Positions 1 to 9,316 of a stretch of 64,000 nt of DNA are shown here, piece after piece. Both the position numbers and the translations under genes were made by a program. Numbering within the stretch: the stretch's first letter is position 1; the number at the start of each line of letters is the position of its first letter. The stretch covers positions 6,510,001 to 6,574,000 of the forward strand of contig CAVTWI010000002.1 of the NCBI GenBank assembly GCA_963738345.1, in the 5' to 3' direction. The notes beneath the pieces are model-generated. The model saw nothing but the letters and a program-made list of their open reading frames with translations, was not told the DNA's origin and searched no databases. The stretch is from Bog-159 sp963738345. GTDB taxonomy: Bacteria > Acidobacteriota > Terriglobia > Bryobacterales > Bryobacteraceae.

Positions 1-56
1 GTTAAACTGGAAAGTGTAACTTGCAAGGTTGCCTGTCGTTATGTGATAATCGGGAT

Positions 57-482
57 GTGCCGCACAAACCTCTTGAGGCCGCCGTTATCGACTTTACGCA
101 AGCGCTTGGACAACTGGTACGCCGGGTGCGCGCGGCGGCATCTTCGCACGAGCTTTCGCTGACGGAGTCGGCGGTGATGGCACGTCTGGACCGGCACGGG
201 CCGGCGACGACCGCCAACCTGGCGCGCGCCGAAGGTATGCGGCCGCAGTCCATGGGGGCGACCATCGCGGCGCTCGAAGAGATGGGCATCGTCGAGCGCA
301 AGCCCCATCCGACCGATGGGCGGCAGGTGAATATCGCACTCACCGCCAAAGGCGCAGCGGTGCGGAAGAGTGCGCGCGCGGCGAAACATTCCTGGCTGGT
401 CGAAGCCATCGCGCAATTGAGCGAGGAAGATCAGCGAACGCTGTTGAAGGCCGGCGAGATCATCAAGCGCCTGGTGCAATAG
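57..482 (+). CDS. MarR-family transcriptional regulator
   Basis: Predicted winged-helix DNA-binding repressor of about 141 residues. The central part has the MarR layout: a helix-turn-helix (ATTANLARAEGMRPQSMG) followed by a wing segment (GIVERKPHPTDGRQ) with the usual D-x-R. The GTG at 57 is preferred because the MarR core begins shortly after it; an upstream TTG at 21 would add a poorly conserved N-terminus. It lies 25 bases upstream of an isochorismatase-fold hydrolase and an MFS exporter, a common arrangement in which a MarR protein controls a detoxification or efflux operon. The ligand cannot be told from the sequence. Confidence 0.85.
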   Translation: MPHKPLEAAVIDFTQALGQLVRRVRAAASSHELSLTESAVMARLDRHGPATTANLARAEGMRPQSMGATIAALEEMGIVERKPHPTDGRQVNIALTAKGAAVRKSARAAKHSWLVEAIAQLSEEDQRTLLKAGEIIKRLVQ

Positions 483-507
483 CACCGGCGCCTATAAAGG
501 AAGAACA

Positions 508-1059
508 ATGCCCCTTACAAAACTGGACGAGATCAGCGCGTTGGTGGTGATCGACCTGCAGAAAGGGATTGTGAGTATTCCGGCAGTGCACCCGATCGGC
601 GAAGTTATCAAGCGCACGGCGAGCCTGGCGCGCGCGTTCCGCAAGAAAGGTCTGCCGGTAGTGCTGGTGAATGTAGATGGCGCTGCTCCGGGACGCACGG
701 AGGCGGTGCGTCCGAAGTCTCCGCGGTCCGCCGATTGGGCTGATCTGGTTCCGGAACTGGAGCCACAACCGGAAGACTACCGGATCACCAAGCAGCGATG
801 GGGCGCATTCCTGGGAACGGATCTGGACGCACGCTTGCGGCAGCGCGGCGTTACCCAGATAGTGCTGACGGGCGTGGCCACCAGTGCGGGCGTGGAATCC
901 ACTGCGCGCAGCGCTTACGACTTGGGCTACAACGTGACGTTGGTGGTGGATGCGATGACGGATCGGGATGCTGTCGCGCACCAGAATAGCGTGGAAAAAG
1001 TATTTCCGCGGTTGGGTGAGACGGCCATGGCAGCGGACGTGCTGCGGCGGTTGGGTTGA
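508..1059 (+). CDS. isochorismatase-family (cysteine hydrolase fold) protein
   Basis: 183-residue alpha/beta hydrolase of the isochorismatase/nicotinamidase superfamily. The N-terminal VVIDLQ supplies the conserved Asp, the KQRWGAF segment the conserved Lys, and the TGVATSAGVESTARSA segment is the nucleophile loop. At the nucleophile position this protein has Gly (SAG-VES) where nicotinamidases have Cys; related cofactor-free isochorismatases and some uncharacterised hydrolases also have Gly, so it is probably not a Cys-dependent amidase. A GGAAG ribosome site precedes the ATG. It sits between marR and an MFS gene only 3 bases downstream, so the three are probably co-transcribed. The substrate is unknown. 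Confidence 0.85.
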   Translation: MPLTKLDEISALVVIDLQKGIVSIPAVHPIGEVIKRTASLARAFRKKGLPVVLVNVDGAAPGRTEAVRPKSPRSADWADLVPELEPQPEDYRITKQRWGAFLGTDLDARLRQRGVTQIVLTGVATSAGVESTARSAYDLGYNVTLVVDAMTDRDAVAHQNSVEKVFPRLGETAMAADVLRRLG

Positions 1060-1062
1060 ATC

Positions 1063-2336
1063 ATGACTAATGCGCTGCGCGCCTTGCGCCATCGCAATTT
1101 CCGGCTCTTTTTTTGCGGGCAAAGCATTTCGCTGATTGGCACCTGGATGACGCGGCTGGCCACCAGTTGGCTGGTTTATCGTCTGACGGGATCGTCGTTT
1201 CTGTTGGGAGTGATCAGCTTTGCGAGCGCAGATCCCAACATTTCTGCTGGGTCCGGTGGCAGGGGTGTGGGCGGACCGATGGGAGCGGCGGCGGGTTTTG
1301 CTGGTGACGCAAATGTTGGCGGCGGTGCAATCCTTGCTGCTGGCCGGACTGACGCTATCGGGTCGCATCAACATTCCGGAAATCGTATGCCTCAGTATTT
1401 TTCAAGGATTGATTAATGCGTTCGACATGCCGGCGCGGCAATCGTTCCTGGTGCAGATGGTGGACGGGCGGGCGGATTTGAGCAATGCGATCGCGCTGAA
1501 TTCGACCATGGTGAATGGCGCGCGTCTGTTGGGGCCGGCGCATGGCGGGCATCATCATCGCGGCGGTGGGGGAAGGATACTGCTTCCTGATCGACGGACT
1601 CAGCTATCTTGCGGTGATCGCTTCGCTGCTGGCGATGAAGATCGAGGGCCGAAGCCGTGAAGAAATCCACCGCGAGCATGCTGGTGCAATTGAAGGAAGG
1701 CTGGACGTACGTCTCCGGCTTTGCGCCGATCCGGACGGTGCTGCTGTCGTTCGCGATCATCAGCTTCATCGGCGTGCCTTACACGGTGTTGATGCCCGTA
1801 TTCGCCACCAAGATTCTGCATGGCGGACCGCACACGCTGGGCTTTCTGATGGGCGCGGCCGGCGTGGGATCGGTCTTTGCGGCGCTGAGCCTGGCGGTGC
1901 GCAAATCCGTGCGCGGGCTTTATAAAGTGATCCCGACGGTGGCGGCGGTGTTTGGCGCCGGGTTGATGGCGTTTTCTTTTTCGCGGAACTTACTGGCTGT
2001 CGCTGGCGCTGATGGCCGTGACCGGATTTGGAATGATGCAGTTCGCCGCGGCCAGCAACACGGTGATTCAAACCATGGTGGAAGAAGATAAGCGCGGGCG
2101 GGTGATGAGCTATTACATGATGGCGTATATGGGCGCGAGTCCTTTTGGCAGCCTGCTGGCGGGAAGTCTGGCGCCGGTGATTGGAGCGCCGGGAACGGTG
2201 CTGCTGTGCGGGGGTTGGGTGCATCGCCGGCGCCGTATGGTTTTGGCTGCAATTACCTAAGCTGCGGCCGGCGGTGCGGCAGGCTTATCGCGAGCTGGGG
2301 ATTCTGCCCGCCGTAGTCGCTGAAGGTGAGAACTAG
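1063..2336 (+). pseudogene. MFS transporter, interrupted by five apparent +1 frameshifts
   Basis: Stitching three frames gives a full-length major facilitator superfamily permease of about 420 residues, of the enterobactin-exporter-like (MFS_3) type. It starts LRHRNFRLFFCGQSISLIG, then has the loop motif ADRWERRR, the segment FDMPARQSFLVQMV and further membrane helices, ending ELGILPAVVAEGEN. The reading frame breaks near 1231, 1541, 1652, 1991 and 2216. At each point removing one base restores the family-like sequence, with no premature stop inside the correct frame. That preservation argues for sequence errors or very recent damage. It is the last gene of the marR-hydrolase-MFS cluster and would be a drug or metabolite exporter if intact. 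Confidence 0.75.
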
Positions 2337-2404
2337 CGGTAAAATCGGCCATAGTGCATACTGAAAGACACGCACCTTTTATAGAAAATCGCGTTCAGAG
2401 GCCC

Positions 2405-3073
2405 ATGTCACCTTTATTTGTCGGAGTCGATGTCGCTGGGAGAGATAACACGTGGCTTGCTTGCCTTGCCAGAGATGGTAACTGCATTTTTCTTGAGCAG
2501 CAGCCGCGAAGGGTTAGCCTCGGCGAGGTTGTTCAACTCGCAGAGCAACGGGATGTGGTCGCGGTGGCGATCGATGCTCAGTTGTCGGTTGCATTATCGG
2601 ATGAGAACGGATTTCGTTCCTCGGACACAGAACTCCGAGCGCTCCTACCAGCCGAGTTCCGGAATTGGGTGGCGTCGTTCAATTCGCTCATGGCAGTCCC
2701 GATTCGTGCGCGCTTGCTTTCCGAGGCATTGTCGCCGTCAGTTGGGACGATCCTTGAAACGCATCCTCGAGCCTGCCTATATTTTGGATTGTCGGCCGTA
2801 ATGGACGACGCGCTACGTCAGTACAAGAATGGATCCATCGGGCACGTGGAACCTCTCTGGCAGTCATGGTCTCAGCGCCTGGGTGTACATGGTGATTTGG
2901 GTGCCCTGACTGATGGAGCACTCGATGCAACCGTCTGCGCCACGGTCGCCTATCTTTCGCATCACCGTCCGGAAGACCTCCTTCGGTTGCGCCACACTGC
3001 GAATGACAAAACCGGGCGCGGCCCATTCTATGTGCTCAGGCCGGAGTTGCGCCAGGTTGGCCACGGGCTGTGA
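2405..3073 (+). CDS. DUF429 domain-containing protein (predicted RNase H-fold)
   Basis: 222-residue protein with the DUF429 pattern: an N-terminal FVGVDVAGRDNTW strand, an AIDAQLSVA segment, an ETHPRACLY motif and a C-terminal DGALDATVCATVAYL helix. These carry the acidic residues of a predicted RNase H-like nuclease fold; activity has not been established for the family as far as I know. The ATG at 2405 is chosen because the conserved core begins at once, with AGAGG a few bases upstream; the frame is open further 5' but that part is unconserved. It stands alone between the MFS gene and a convergent gene. Confidence 0.7.
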   Translation: MSPLFVGVDVAGRDNTWLACLARDGNCIFLEQQPRRVSLGEVVQLAEQRDVVAVAIDAQLSVALSDENGFRSSDTELRALLPAEFRNWVASFNSLMAVPIRARLLSEALSPSVGTILETHPRACLYFGLSAVMDDALRQYKNGSIGHVEPLWQSWSQRLGVHGDLGALTDGALDATVCATVAYLSHHRPEDLLRLRHTANDKTGRGPFYVLRPELRQVGHGL

Positions 3074-3088
3074 GAATGCGGTGGGTCT

Positions 3089-4138
3089 CTAGTTCAGATC
3101 CAACTTGGATTGGTGTTTTTTCTTAACCTTGTACATTTTCGTGTTCACGCTTCCGGCAAAAACGGCGACGAGAAATTCGCCGTTAGGCGCCGCAGCCTTT
3201 ACGCGCCGAACGCTATCCAATGAGAATTTCACGCGAAGGGCTTGACACTGCGTCGTGGCGCCGAAAGCGTTTCCCCAGGTCTCGCTTAATGGTTCCGATA
3301 AATACGGCTCTTCGACGACCTGCCCTGACGCGTCGGACAGTAGAACGACGCGGGTAATAGAATCGCATCCCCCGGGAACGTATTGCGCCACATACCCATC
3401 CGCTATAATCATCAGTGCCCGCCGGCGCTCTTCCTCTTCAGGCTCATACGTGACAAACTGTTTCCTCGCTGATTCACTTCGTATCGCAAGCATGGCCTCG
3501 GGCATGTAGACCGTGATTTTCGGAACTTGCGCACCTTGTGCCGCGAATAGGCCCATATCTTGGATCACGACATAGTGATGCTTCCCAGCACCGCTGACCG
3601 CCTCCTTCACTTCTTCGGCGGAGAGTTCGGCAGGGCGCGCCCGAGTTACCTCACGCGCTGACGGCGGGGCGACGCCCCCCATGGACGCAATGCTCGTGCT
3701 TGGCTCGCTTTGCGCAGGTCCGTTCGACGGGCTGGCCTCCCGCGTTGATGCTGTCGGCGCCGGTTCCGACAATTCCAAATAGGTTCCAAGCAGCGACGGC
3801 AGTATTACCCCAGTATCTGCCTTGGTCCCGTCCGCGAACTGAACGATGACCGTTCCCGAATTTTGCGCATCTTCAATCACCGCCCTTGCCTGTGCGCCCA
3901 AACGAGCGAGCTGTTGCGTTGTGAGCTTCATAGGAACAGATGTTGGCTTGAAAGCGATGATTGTTACTTCCTGCCCCGCGTACGCATTCGAAATAGTCTT
4001 ATACGTGCCCGGTTCGTAGAACGGCACACGTTGCGCGATTGCCTTCTTCCCGATCAGAGACTTAAGATCGGGCATTACTTGTTGGGCGAAACACGTCATG
4101 CAGAACAAAACCGAAAGGCAAGCCTTTTCTTTCAACAT
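3089..4138 (-). CDS. secreted protein of unknown function
   Basis: 349 residues. The N-terminus (MLKEKACLSVLFCMTCFAQQ) looks like a short signal peptide ending near the Ala-Gln-Gln. The first third suggests a small beta domain (AYAGQEVTIIAFKPTS). A Ser/Pro/Thr-rich linker follows at about residues 125-165, then a second domain with an acidic-basic stretch (EPEEEERRR) and a lysine-rich C-terminus. I do not recognise a family. It is convergent with the DUF429 gene, with 15 bases between them, and has no operon partner. Confidence 0.6.
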   Translation of the reverse strand: MLKEKACLSVLFCMTCFAQQVMPDLKSLIGKKAIAQRVPFYEPGTYKTISNAYAGQEVTIIAFKPTSVPMKLTTQQLARLGAQARAVIEDAQNSGTVIVQFADGTKADTGVILPSLLGTYLELSEPAPTASTREASPSNGPAQSEPSTSIASMGGVAPPSAREVTRARPAELSAEEVKEAVSGAGKHHYVVIQDMGLFAAQGAQVPKITVYMPEAMLAIRSESARKQFVTYEPEEEERRRALMIIADGYVAQYVPGGCDSITRVVLLSDASGQVVEEPYLSEPLSETWGNAFGATTQCQALRVKFSLDSVRRVKAAAPNGEFLVAVFAGSVNTKMYKVKKKHQSKLDLN

Positions 4139-4766
4139 TCAACCCTCATGCGCGATTATACTGCTGGCGCGCGGGATTGACAGCCCTACGGCACGCATTT
4201 TTCCATATCAATCGTTAACAGGCAAAGCTCGCCTCGCACAGGATGGGATCAACTCCAGGCAGATACGGTTCAGTTTCAAATGTGAAGAGATCGCTTCGCG
4301 AAATTCAATAGTGGAAGTCTTCTTGAAGCCAAAATCCCACCCGAGCTGAGGCGCACCGGGATCGGATCTTTCTTAACCGCCCAACCACCATGCTTTCTTG
4401 TAGAATGGCTAATCACTAAAAGCCGAATTTTACGGCCGTGCTCTTGTCTAGTGATGGACGATGTTCGAGAAGGGAGTCGTCAAGACAGCAGGCGACCCAA
4501 CCCAATCTGAGCAATTCCGACGGATGGTCGCTGGCATCAAAGACCCGTCCCCTACCTTCGCGCCCATTGAGTAGGCTCAAATCCCAATCGGCACACAGTT
4601 TCATGGGATGGGCCTAGCGCAGGACCAGCGCAATCGAAAGACCTGGGGCAAGCCACACCGGGAAGATCATCGTTAAGCGGCGTGCCGGAATACCACACAC
4701 CCGATTTGAAGTGAGTTGTTGAAAATGGGCTGGCTATTTCAAGCAGTAATACGTCAAGATTTACCT
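4139..4766. other. gene-free stretch
   Basis: About 630 bases between two divergently oriented genes. Open frames here are short and have no recognisable protein features. It must hold the promoter of the secreted-protein gene (minus) and that of the cytochrome pair (plus), but I could not pick out convincing -35/-10 pairs. No repeat, RNA gene or terminator was recognised. Confidence 0.4.
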
Positions 4767-5864
4767 ATGAGGTTTGGGCTCATTTTGGCGCTGGTGCTGG
4801 CTGCGCGCGCGCAGTCGACCGGAGCGGCCGGGTTGAAGACGGGTAAAGAGATTTTCCAGGCGGGATGCGCGGGTTGCCATGGCGGAGATGGCAAAGGTGC
4901 GCCGCAATCCACCATCGGTTTTGAGAAGCCGGACACGTTTCCGGATTTCACGCGGTGCGACCAGACCACGCCGGAAGACAACTGGGTGTGGAAGTCGGTG
5001 ATACGCGATGGCGGGCCTTCGCGCGGATTTTCGCAGATCATGCCGTCATTCAGCGGGGCCTTGACGGCGGACCAGATCGACGCCGTGGTTCACTACCTGC
5101 GGGGTTTCTGCAAAGAGACAGGCTGGCCGCGCGGTGAATTGAATCTGCCGCGCGCGCTGGCGACGGAGAAGGCGTATCCCGAAGACGAGGAAGTGATCAC
5201 CACCACGTTGAATGCGACGGGGACGCCCGCGGTGGCGAACGAATTCGTACACGAACAGCGATTTGGGAAGAATAACCAGATCGAGATATCGGTGCCGGTG
5301 GATTTCGAGCGGGCGGCGCCGGGGCAATGGTACGGAGGGTTCGGCGATATTGGGCTGGGGATGAAGCGGGTTTTGTTTTCGAGCTTAGCGAGCGGGTCGA
5401 TTCTGGCAGTGCAGGGCGAAGCGATCTTGCCGACGGGCAGCACGGCGCACGGGTTGGGCACGGGCGTGGCCACGTTCGAAACCTTCGCGGCTTACGATCA
5501 ACTACTGCCGGGGCGGACATTTTTCCAATTGCAGGGCGGCGCGGATTTGCCGGTGGATACCAGCAGGGCGCCGCAAGCTTTGTTCTTTCGGACGGCGGTG
5601 GGGAAATCGCTGCCGCAGAAAGCGGGCCTCGGACGGCTATGGACGCCGATGGTGGAATTCCTGATGGACCGGAACCTGGTGACTGGCGCGAAGACGGATT
5701 GGGACGTAATGCCGGAGTTGCAGGTGACGCTGAGCAAACGGCAGCATGTGGCCTTCGCGGCGGGCCTGCGGATTCCGGCCACCAATACGACCGGGCGTCC
5801 GGTACAGGCGATGGTTTACGTGTTTTGGGACTGGCAGGATGGCAAGCTGACGGAGGGCTGGTGA
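4767..5864 (+). CDS. cytochrome c domain fused to an outer-membrane-barrel-like domain
   Basis: 365 residues. A signal peptide (MRFGLILALVLAARAQ) is followed by a class I cytochrome c domain with one haem site, CAGCH at residues 34-38, and a Met-containing segment (QIMPSFSG) that could supply the axial ligand. After about residue 135 the protein changes to alternating, glycine- and aromatic-rich segments (GGFGDIGLGMKRVLF, FFQLQGGADLPV, MVYVFWDW) that read like transmembrane beta-strands of a surface barrel. Its TGA stop overlaps the ATG of the pentaheme gene by one base, which implies translational coupling. A role in moving electrons across the outer membrane is my inference. The alternative is a periplasmic c-type protein with a soluble beta domain. 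Confidence 0.65.
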   Translation: MRFGLILALVLAARAQSTGAAGLKTGKEIFQAGCAGCHGGDGKGAPQSTIGFEKPDTFPDFTRCDQTTPEDNWVWKSVIRDGGPSRGFSQIMPSFSGALTADQIDAVVHYLRGFCKETGWPRGELNLPRALATEKAYPEDEEVITTTLNATGTPAVANEFVHEQRFGKNNQIEISVPVDFERAAPGQWYGGFGDIGLGMKRVLFSSLASGSILAVQGEAILPTGSTAHGLGTGVATFETFAAYDQLLPGRTFFQLQGGADLPVDTSRAPQALFFRTAVGKSLPQKAGLGRLWTPMVEFLMDRNLVTGAKTDWDVMPELQVTLSKRQHVAFAAGLRIPATNTTGRPVQAMVYVFWDWQDGKLTEGW

Positions 5865-7489
5865 TGCGGATGCTTACCGGCAGCCTGATATTGGCGTTTG
5901 TGCCGGCCGCGCTGGCGGCGGTGAAGGCGCCCCACGGTGTGAGCTTCCAGACTTCGGACCGCTGCATAGCGTGCCACAACGAACTGACCACGGCATCGGG
6001 CGAGGATGTTTCGATCGGGTTTAGCTGGCGATCGAGCATCATGGCCAATTCGTCGCGCGACCCATACTGGCAGGCGAGTGTACGGCGCGAAACGATGGAC
6101 CACGGGCAGATGAAAGCGCATATCGAGGACGAGTGCTCGGTGTGCCACATGCCGATTCCGCGATACGAAGCGAAGCTGCAAGGCAAGCCTGGGCAGGTGT
6201 TCGCGCATCTGCCATTTAGCGAAGATAAGAAGCAGGGGAAGGAGGCGGCGGACGGCGTGGACTGTTCGGTTTGCCATCAGATCGGCGCCGAAAAACTGGG
6301 GACGCGGGAAAGCTTCAACGGTGGATTTACGATTGACGCGCCGGCCACGCGCGATGCGCGGCCCGAATACGGACCGTTCGTCATTGAGGCGGGGCAGACG
6401 CGCATCATGCAAACGTCGACGGGCGGGTTTCGTCCGACGGCGAACACGGAGCATATCCGGAAATCGGAACTCTGCGCCACGTGCCATACGCTGTACACCA
6501 CGGCTTTCGGGGCTGACGGCAAAGAAGTGGGATCGCTGCCGGAGCAGATGCCCTACCAGGAGTGGCTGAACAGCGACTTCAAGATTCGCCAGACTTGCCA
6601 GGATTGCCACATGCCGGCGGTGGATGAAGCGGTGGCGATCACGCGGGTGTTCGGAGTGAAGCGGGAAGGCATGAAGCGGCATGCGTTCGTGGCGGCGAAC
6701 TTTTTCATGCAGCGGATGCTGAACCAGAACCGGGACGATCTGGAGGTGGAGGCGCTGCCCCAGGAACTGGCGGCGGCCGCGAACTACACCGTCGACTATT
6801 TGCGGAGCAAGGCGGCGCGGGTCACGCTGCGGAACGTGAACGTGGGGGGGGGCCGGGTGGAGGCCGATGTGGTGGTCGAAAATCTGGGCGGGCATAAACT
6901 GCCGACGGCGTATCCATCGCGGCGCTGCTGGCTGCATTTTGTGGTGCGCGGGCCGGTCGGACGGGTGGTATTCGAATCGGGCGGGCTGCGGCCGGATGGC
7001 TCGATTGTGGGCAATGATAACGACGAGGATGCGCACCGGTTCGAGCCGCACTATAGCCGGATCACCAGCGGCGACCAAGTGGAGATTTACGAGGACATCA
7101 TGGGCGACCCGGCAGGCGGCGTGACCACTGGATTGCTGACGGCGGTGGGCTACTTGAAGGACAACCGTCTGTTGCCGCGGGGTTTTGATAAGGGCACGGC
7201 GGACCGGGATATCGCGGTGGTGGGCGCGGCGCGCGAGGATGCGAATTTTATGGGAGGCAGCCATCGGGTGCGCTACTCAGTGTCCGTGGGGGACGCGGCC
7301 GGGCCGTTTGAGGTGGAAGCGGAGCTTTGGTATCAGCCGATCGGATACCGCTGGGCGAATAATTTGAAGGCGTATGGCGGGGCAGCCGAGCCGAAGCGGT
7401 TTACAGGGTATTTCGATGCGATGGCGCAGGGGTCGGCGACGGTGCTGGCGCGCGCGGCGTGGGCGGCTGCGGGCAGCAGTTCCAGGTAG
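5864..7489 (+). CDS. pentaheme c-type cytochrome
   Basis: 541 residues with a signal peptide (MRMLTGSLILAFVPAALA) and five CXXCH haem sites: CIACH 34-38, CSVCH 91-95, CSVCH 134-138, CATCH 204-208 and CQDCH 245-249. The haem region fills the first half. The second half has no Cys pairs and looks like a beta-rich domain (ARVTLRNVNVGGGRVEADVVVENLGGHKLPTAYPSRR) of the kind found at the end of multihaem proteins that bind a partner or substrate. The start overlaps the stop of the upstream cytochrome-barrel gene, so the two probably form a complex. A G8 run inside the gene (near 6844) leaves the frame intact. Substrate and reaction are unknown. Confidence 0.8.
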   Translation: MRMLTGSLILAFVPAALAAVKAPHGVSFQTSDRCIACHNELTTASGEDVSIGFSWRSSIMANSSRDPYWQASVRRETMDHGQMKAHIEDECSVCHMPIPRYEAKLQGKPGQVFAHLPFSEDKKQGKEAADGVDCSVCHQIGAEKLGTRESFNGGFTIDAPATRDARPEYGPFVIEAGQTRIMQTSTGGFRPTANTEHIRKSELCATCHTLYTTAFGADGKEVGSLPEQMPYQEWLNSDFKIRQTCQDCHMPAVDEAVAITRVFGVKREGMKRHAFVAANFFMQRMLNQNRDDLEVEALPQELAAAANYTVDYLRSKAARVTLRNVNVGGGRVEADVVVENLGGHKLPTAYPSRRCWLHFVVRGPVGRVVFESGGLRPDGSIVGNDNDEDAHRFEPHYSRITSGDQVEIYEDIMGDPAGGVTTGLLTAVGYLKDNRLLPRGFDKGTADRDIAVVGAAREDANFMGGSHRVRYSVSVGDAAGPFEVEAELWYQPIGYRWANNLKAYGGAAEPKRFTGYFDAMAQGSATVLARAAWAAAGSSSR

Positions 7490-7855
7490 TGTCGGGGCAG
7501 ACTGAGCCGAAGCGTGTCGCACCGCCCGGCACGAATCGTAAGGGAATCGTGAGGTTGTAAATAGACCCGCACCGGCTAGCGCGAGCAAACAGTACCGGGT
7601 AAGTCGCAGATAGATATACCAGCCGGAATCAGTTGCTGGCAAAACGCAATAGGTTAGCTGGAATCAGGCAACTTACACGAATCCGGCCGCGCGGAAGTGG
7701 CCAACATAGATGTTAGTACGTGGTCTAACTTACCCTTCACGTATGACTTGACAAACTGCGGCTTAAATGGCAGATTTACTCAATGCGCGCCTTGATACCG
7801 CAGGCCGGCCCGCTAACAAGTGTTTTATCCCCAGTAAGCGCGGACGGAGAAGATT
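7490..7855. other. intergenic region with a possible promoter
   Basis: 366 bases without a supportable gene. A consensus-like -35 (TTGACA at 7748-7753) occurs about 100 bases before the start of the GloVer-repeat gene, with a weak AT-rich element (TTAAAT or GATTTA) downstream. This is only suggestive of a sigma-70 promoter. Nothing else was recognised. Confidence 0.3.
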
Positions 7856-9232
7856 ATGACATGCCCACGAAATATACCGCCTGCCCTAGTGCTGATTACG
7901 TTTTTCTGCGCAACCGGCGCGCTCTTGGGCCAAGCGCCAGCGCCGAATGGCGGAACAATTACTCGACTCAACGATTTCAGCCAAGGATACAACCAACCCG
8001 GATGGCTGGTCGAAGTATCTCCGGGAGTCTTTGAAGGCATCGCCATAGCGGGCCTGCCGGGTGGCCGAGTCTTCCAACTGACCAGCCAAGGCGCACTCAC
8101 TTCGATATACACGTTCCCGGCCAACGCAGGTCCCATACAGACGCTGGTTCAGGCGGTAAATGGGCGACTCTACGGCGAACAGCAAACTCCGCAGGTCAAC
8201 TTCAGCTTCACAGTCGGAGGAGATTTTCAGACGTATCCCCAATCCCTCACCTACGCTCCGCTGCTGGCGGTTCAGACGCCGGTAGGTCCCCTCTATGGTA
8301 CGGAGCACGCTCTTTGCGGATCCTACAACGCATTTGTAAAGGTGGCGCAAGGCGGCGCCACGACCGTCCTACACAGTTTCACTCCCCAGGAGGGCGACCC
8401 GTATGTACAGGCGATTCTGGCCTCCGACGGGAACTTCTATGGCATCTCCGCAGTGAGCACCTGCAGCCCGCCAGGCAGCGATGGGGCCATGGTTTATCGG
8501 GTAACACCCCAGGGCGATTTCAAAATTCTGGCAAGCTATCCGTACGGCGGCGGCGTGGATGAATTCCCCGGGAATTATCACGAGAGGCTGCTGCAAGCGT
8601 CTAACGGCAAGCTATACGGCACCGCCGCCTACGGGGGCGCTAACCGGGCGGGCTCCATCTTTGAAGTTTCGCTGGACGGAGCCTACAAGGTGCTGCATCA
8701 GTATACTGAGATCCGGACCGGCGCGCCGACGTTCCTCACGGAGGCTAGCGACGGCAACCTTTATGGGGTGACTGAGGGTAACTCATTCGGGCCAGCCGTC
8801 AACACGTTGTATCGGATCACGACGGCAGGAAGCTACGAACGGCTCCAGGTGCTTGAGGCAGGTGCTATCGGATCGTGTCCCTGCTGGCTTACGCAGGGAA
8901 GCGACGGCCGTTTCTATGGCACGTCCATGAACGGCGGACCGGTGGGTCTGGGCACTGCATGGATATGGGATCTGGGGCTGCCGAAGCCGCTGCCGGGCGT
9001 GCGCGCGCTGGTTCCCGCCAGCGGACCGGTGGGGACCGCGGTCACCATTTGGGGAAAGAACCTGCTGGGCACGACTGCGGTTACCTTCAACGGAATACCG
9101 GCAAGTAGTTTCCGCAATATTTCAAGCGAGTACGTTTCGGCGACCGTGCCGGCGAGCGCTACCAGCGGTCCGGTGGTGGTGACTACGCCGAATGGAACCG
9201 CCACCTCACCGAGATCGTTCAGCGTCGAGTAG
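7856..9232 (+). CDS. secreted GloVer-repeat protein with C-terminal IPT/TIG domain
   Basis: 458 residues. The signal peptide (ALVLITFFCATGALLGQ) is followed by repeats of the type 'LLQASNGKLYGTAAYGGA..G.IFEV', the GloVer tandem-repeat signature (TIGR03803-like) of Verrucomicrobia/Acidobacteria surface proteins, which probably forms a beta-propeller. The last 85 residues (PASGPVGTAVTIWGKNL to the end) are an Ig-like IPT/TIG domain. A truncated paralogue covering the final repeat and TIG domain lies at 36315-36803 on the minus strand. Function is unknown; a structural or adhesive extracellular role is likely. The ATG at 7856 fits the signal peptide. Confidence 0.75.
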   Translation: MTCPRNIPPALVLITFFCATGALLGQAPAPNGGTITRLNDFSQGYNQPGWLVEVSPGVFEGIAIAGLPGGRVFQLTSQGALTSIYTFPANAGPIQTLVQAVNGRLYGEQQTPQVNFSFTVGGDFQTYPQSLTYAPLLAVQTPVGPLYGTEHALCGSYNAFVKVAQGGATTVLHSFTPQEGDPYVQAILASDGNFYGISAVSTCSPPGSDGAMVYRVTPQGDFKILASYPYGGGVDEFPGNYHERLLQASNGKLYGTAAYGGANRAGSIFEVSLDGAYKVLHQYTEIRTGAPTFLTEASDGNLYGVTEGNSFGPAVNTLYRITTAGSYERLQVLEAGAIGSCPCWLTQGSDGRFYGTSMNGGPVGLGTAWIWDLGLPKPLPGVRALVPASGPVGTAVTIWGKNLLGTTAVTFNGIPASSFRNISSEYVSATVPASATSGPVVVTTPNGTATSPRSFSVE

Positions 9233-9316
9233 GCGGCTCGCTGCATAGCACGAAAACTTGCTGACGCGCGCGGCGCGTGCGGCGTGGGCGGCGCCGGGCA
9301 GGTTAGAATAATAAAT

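Noticed and set aside
463..1374. 303-codon open frame on the minus strand
   Set aside because: It spans the isochorismatase gene and the start of the MFS gene in antisense, with a product that has no domain.
5816..7264. 482-codon open frame on the minus strand
   Set aside because: It is antisense to the pentaheme cytochrome gene, whose five haem sites and signal peptide are unambiguous. The antisense product is Arg/His-rich with no domain, as expected for a shadow frame in GC-rich DNA.
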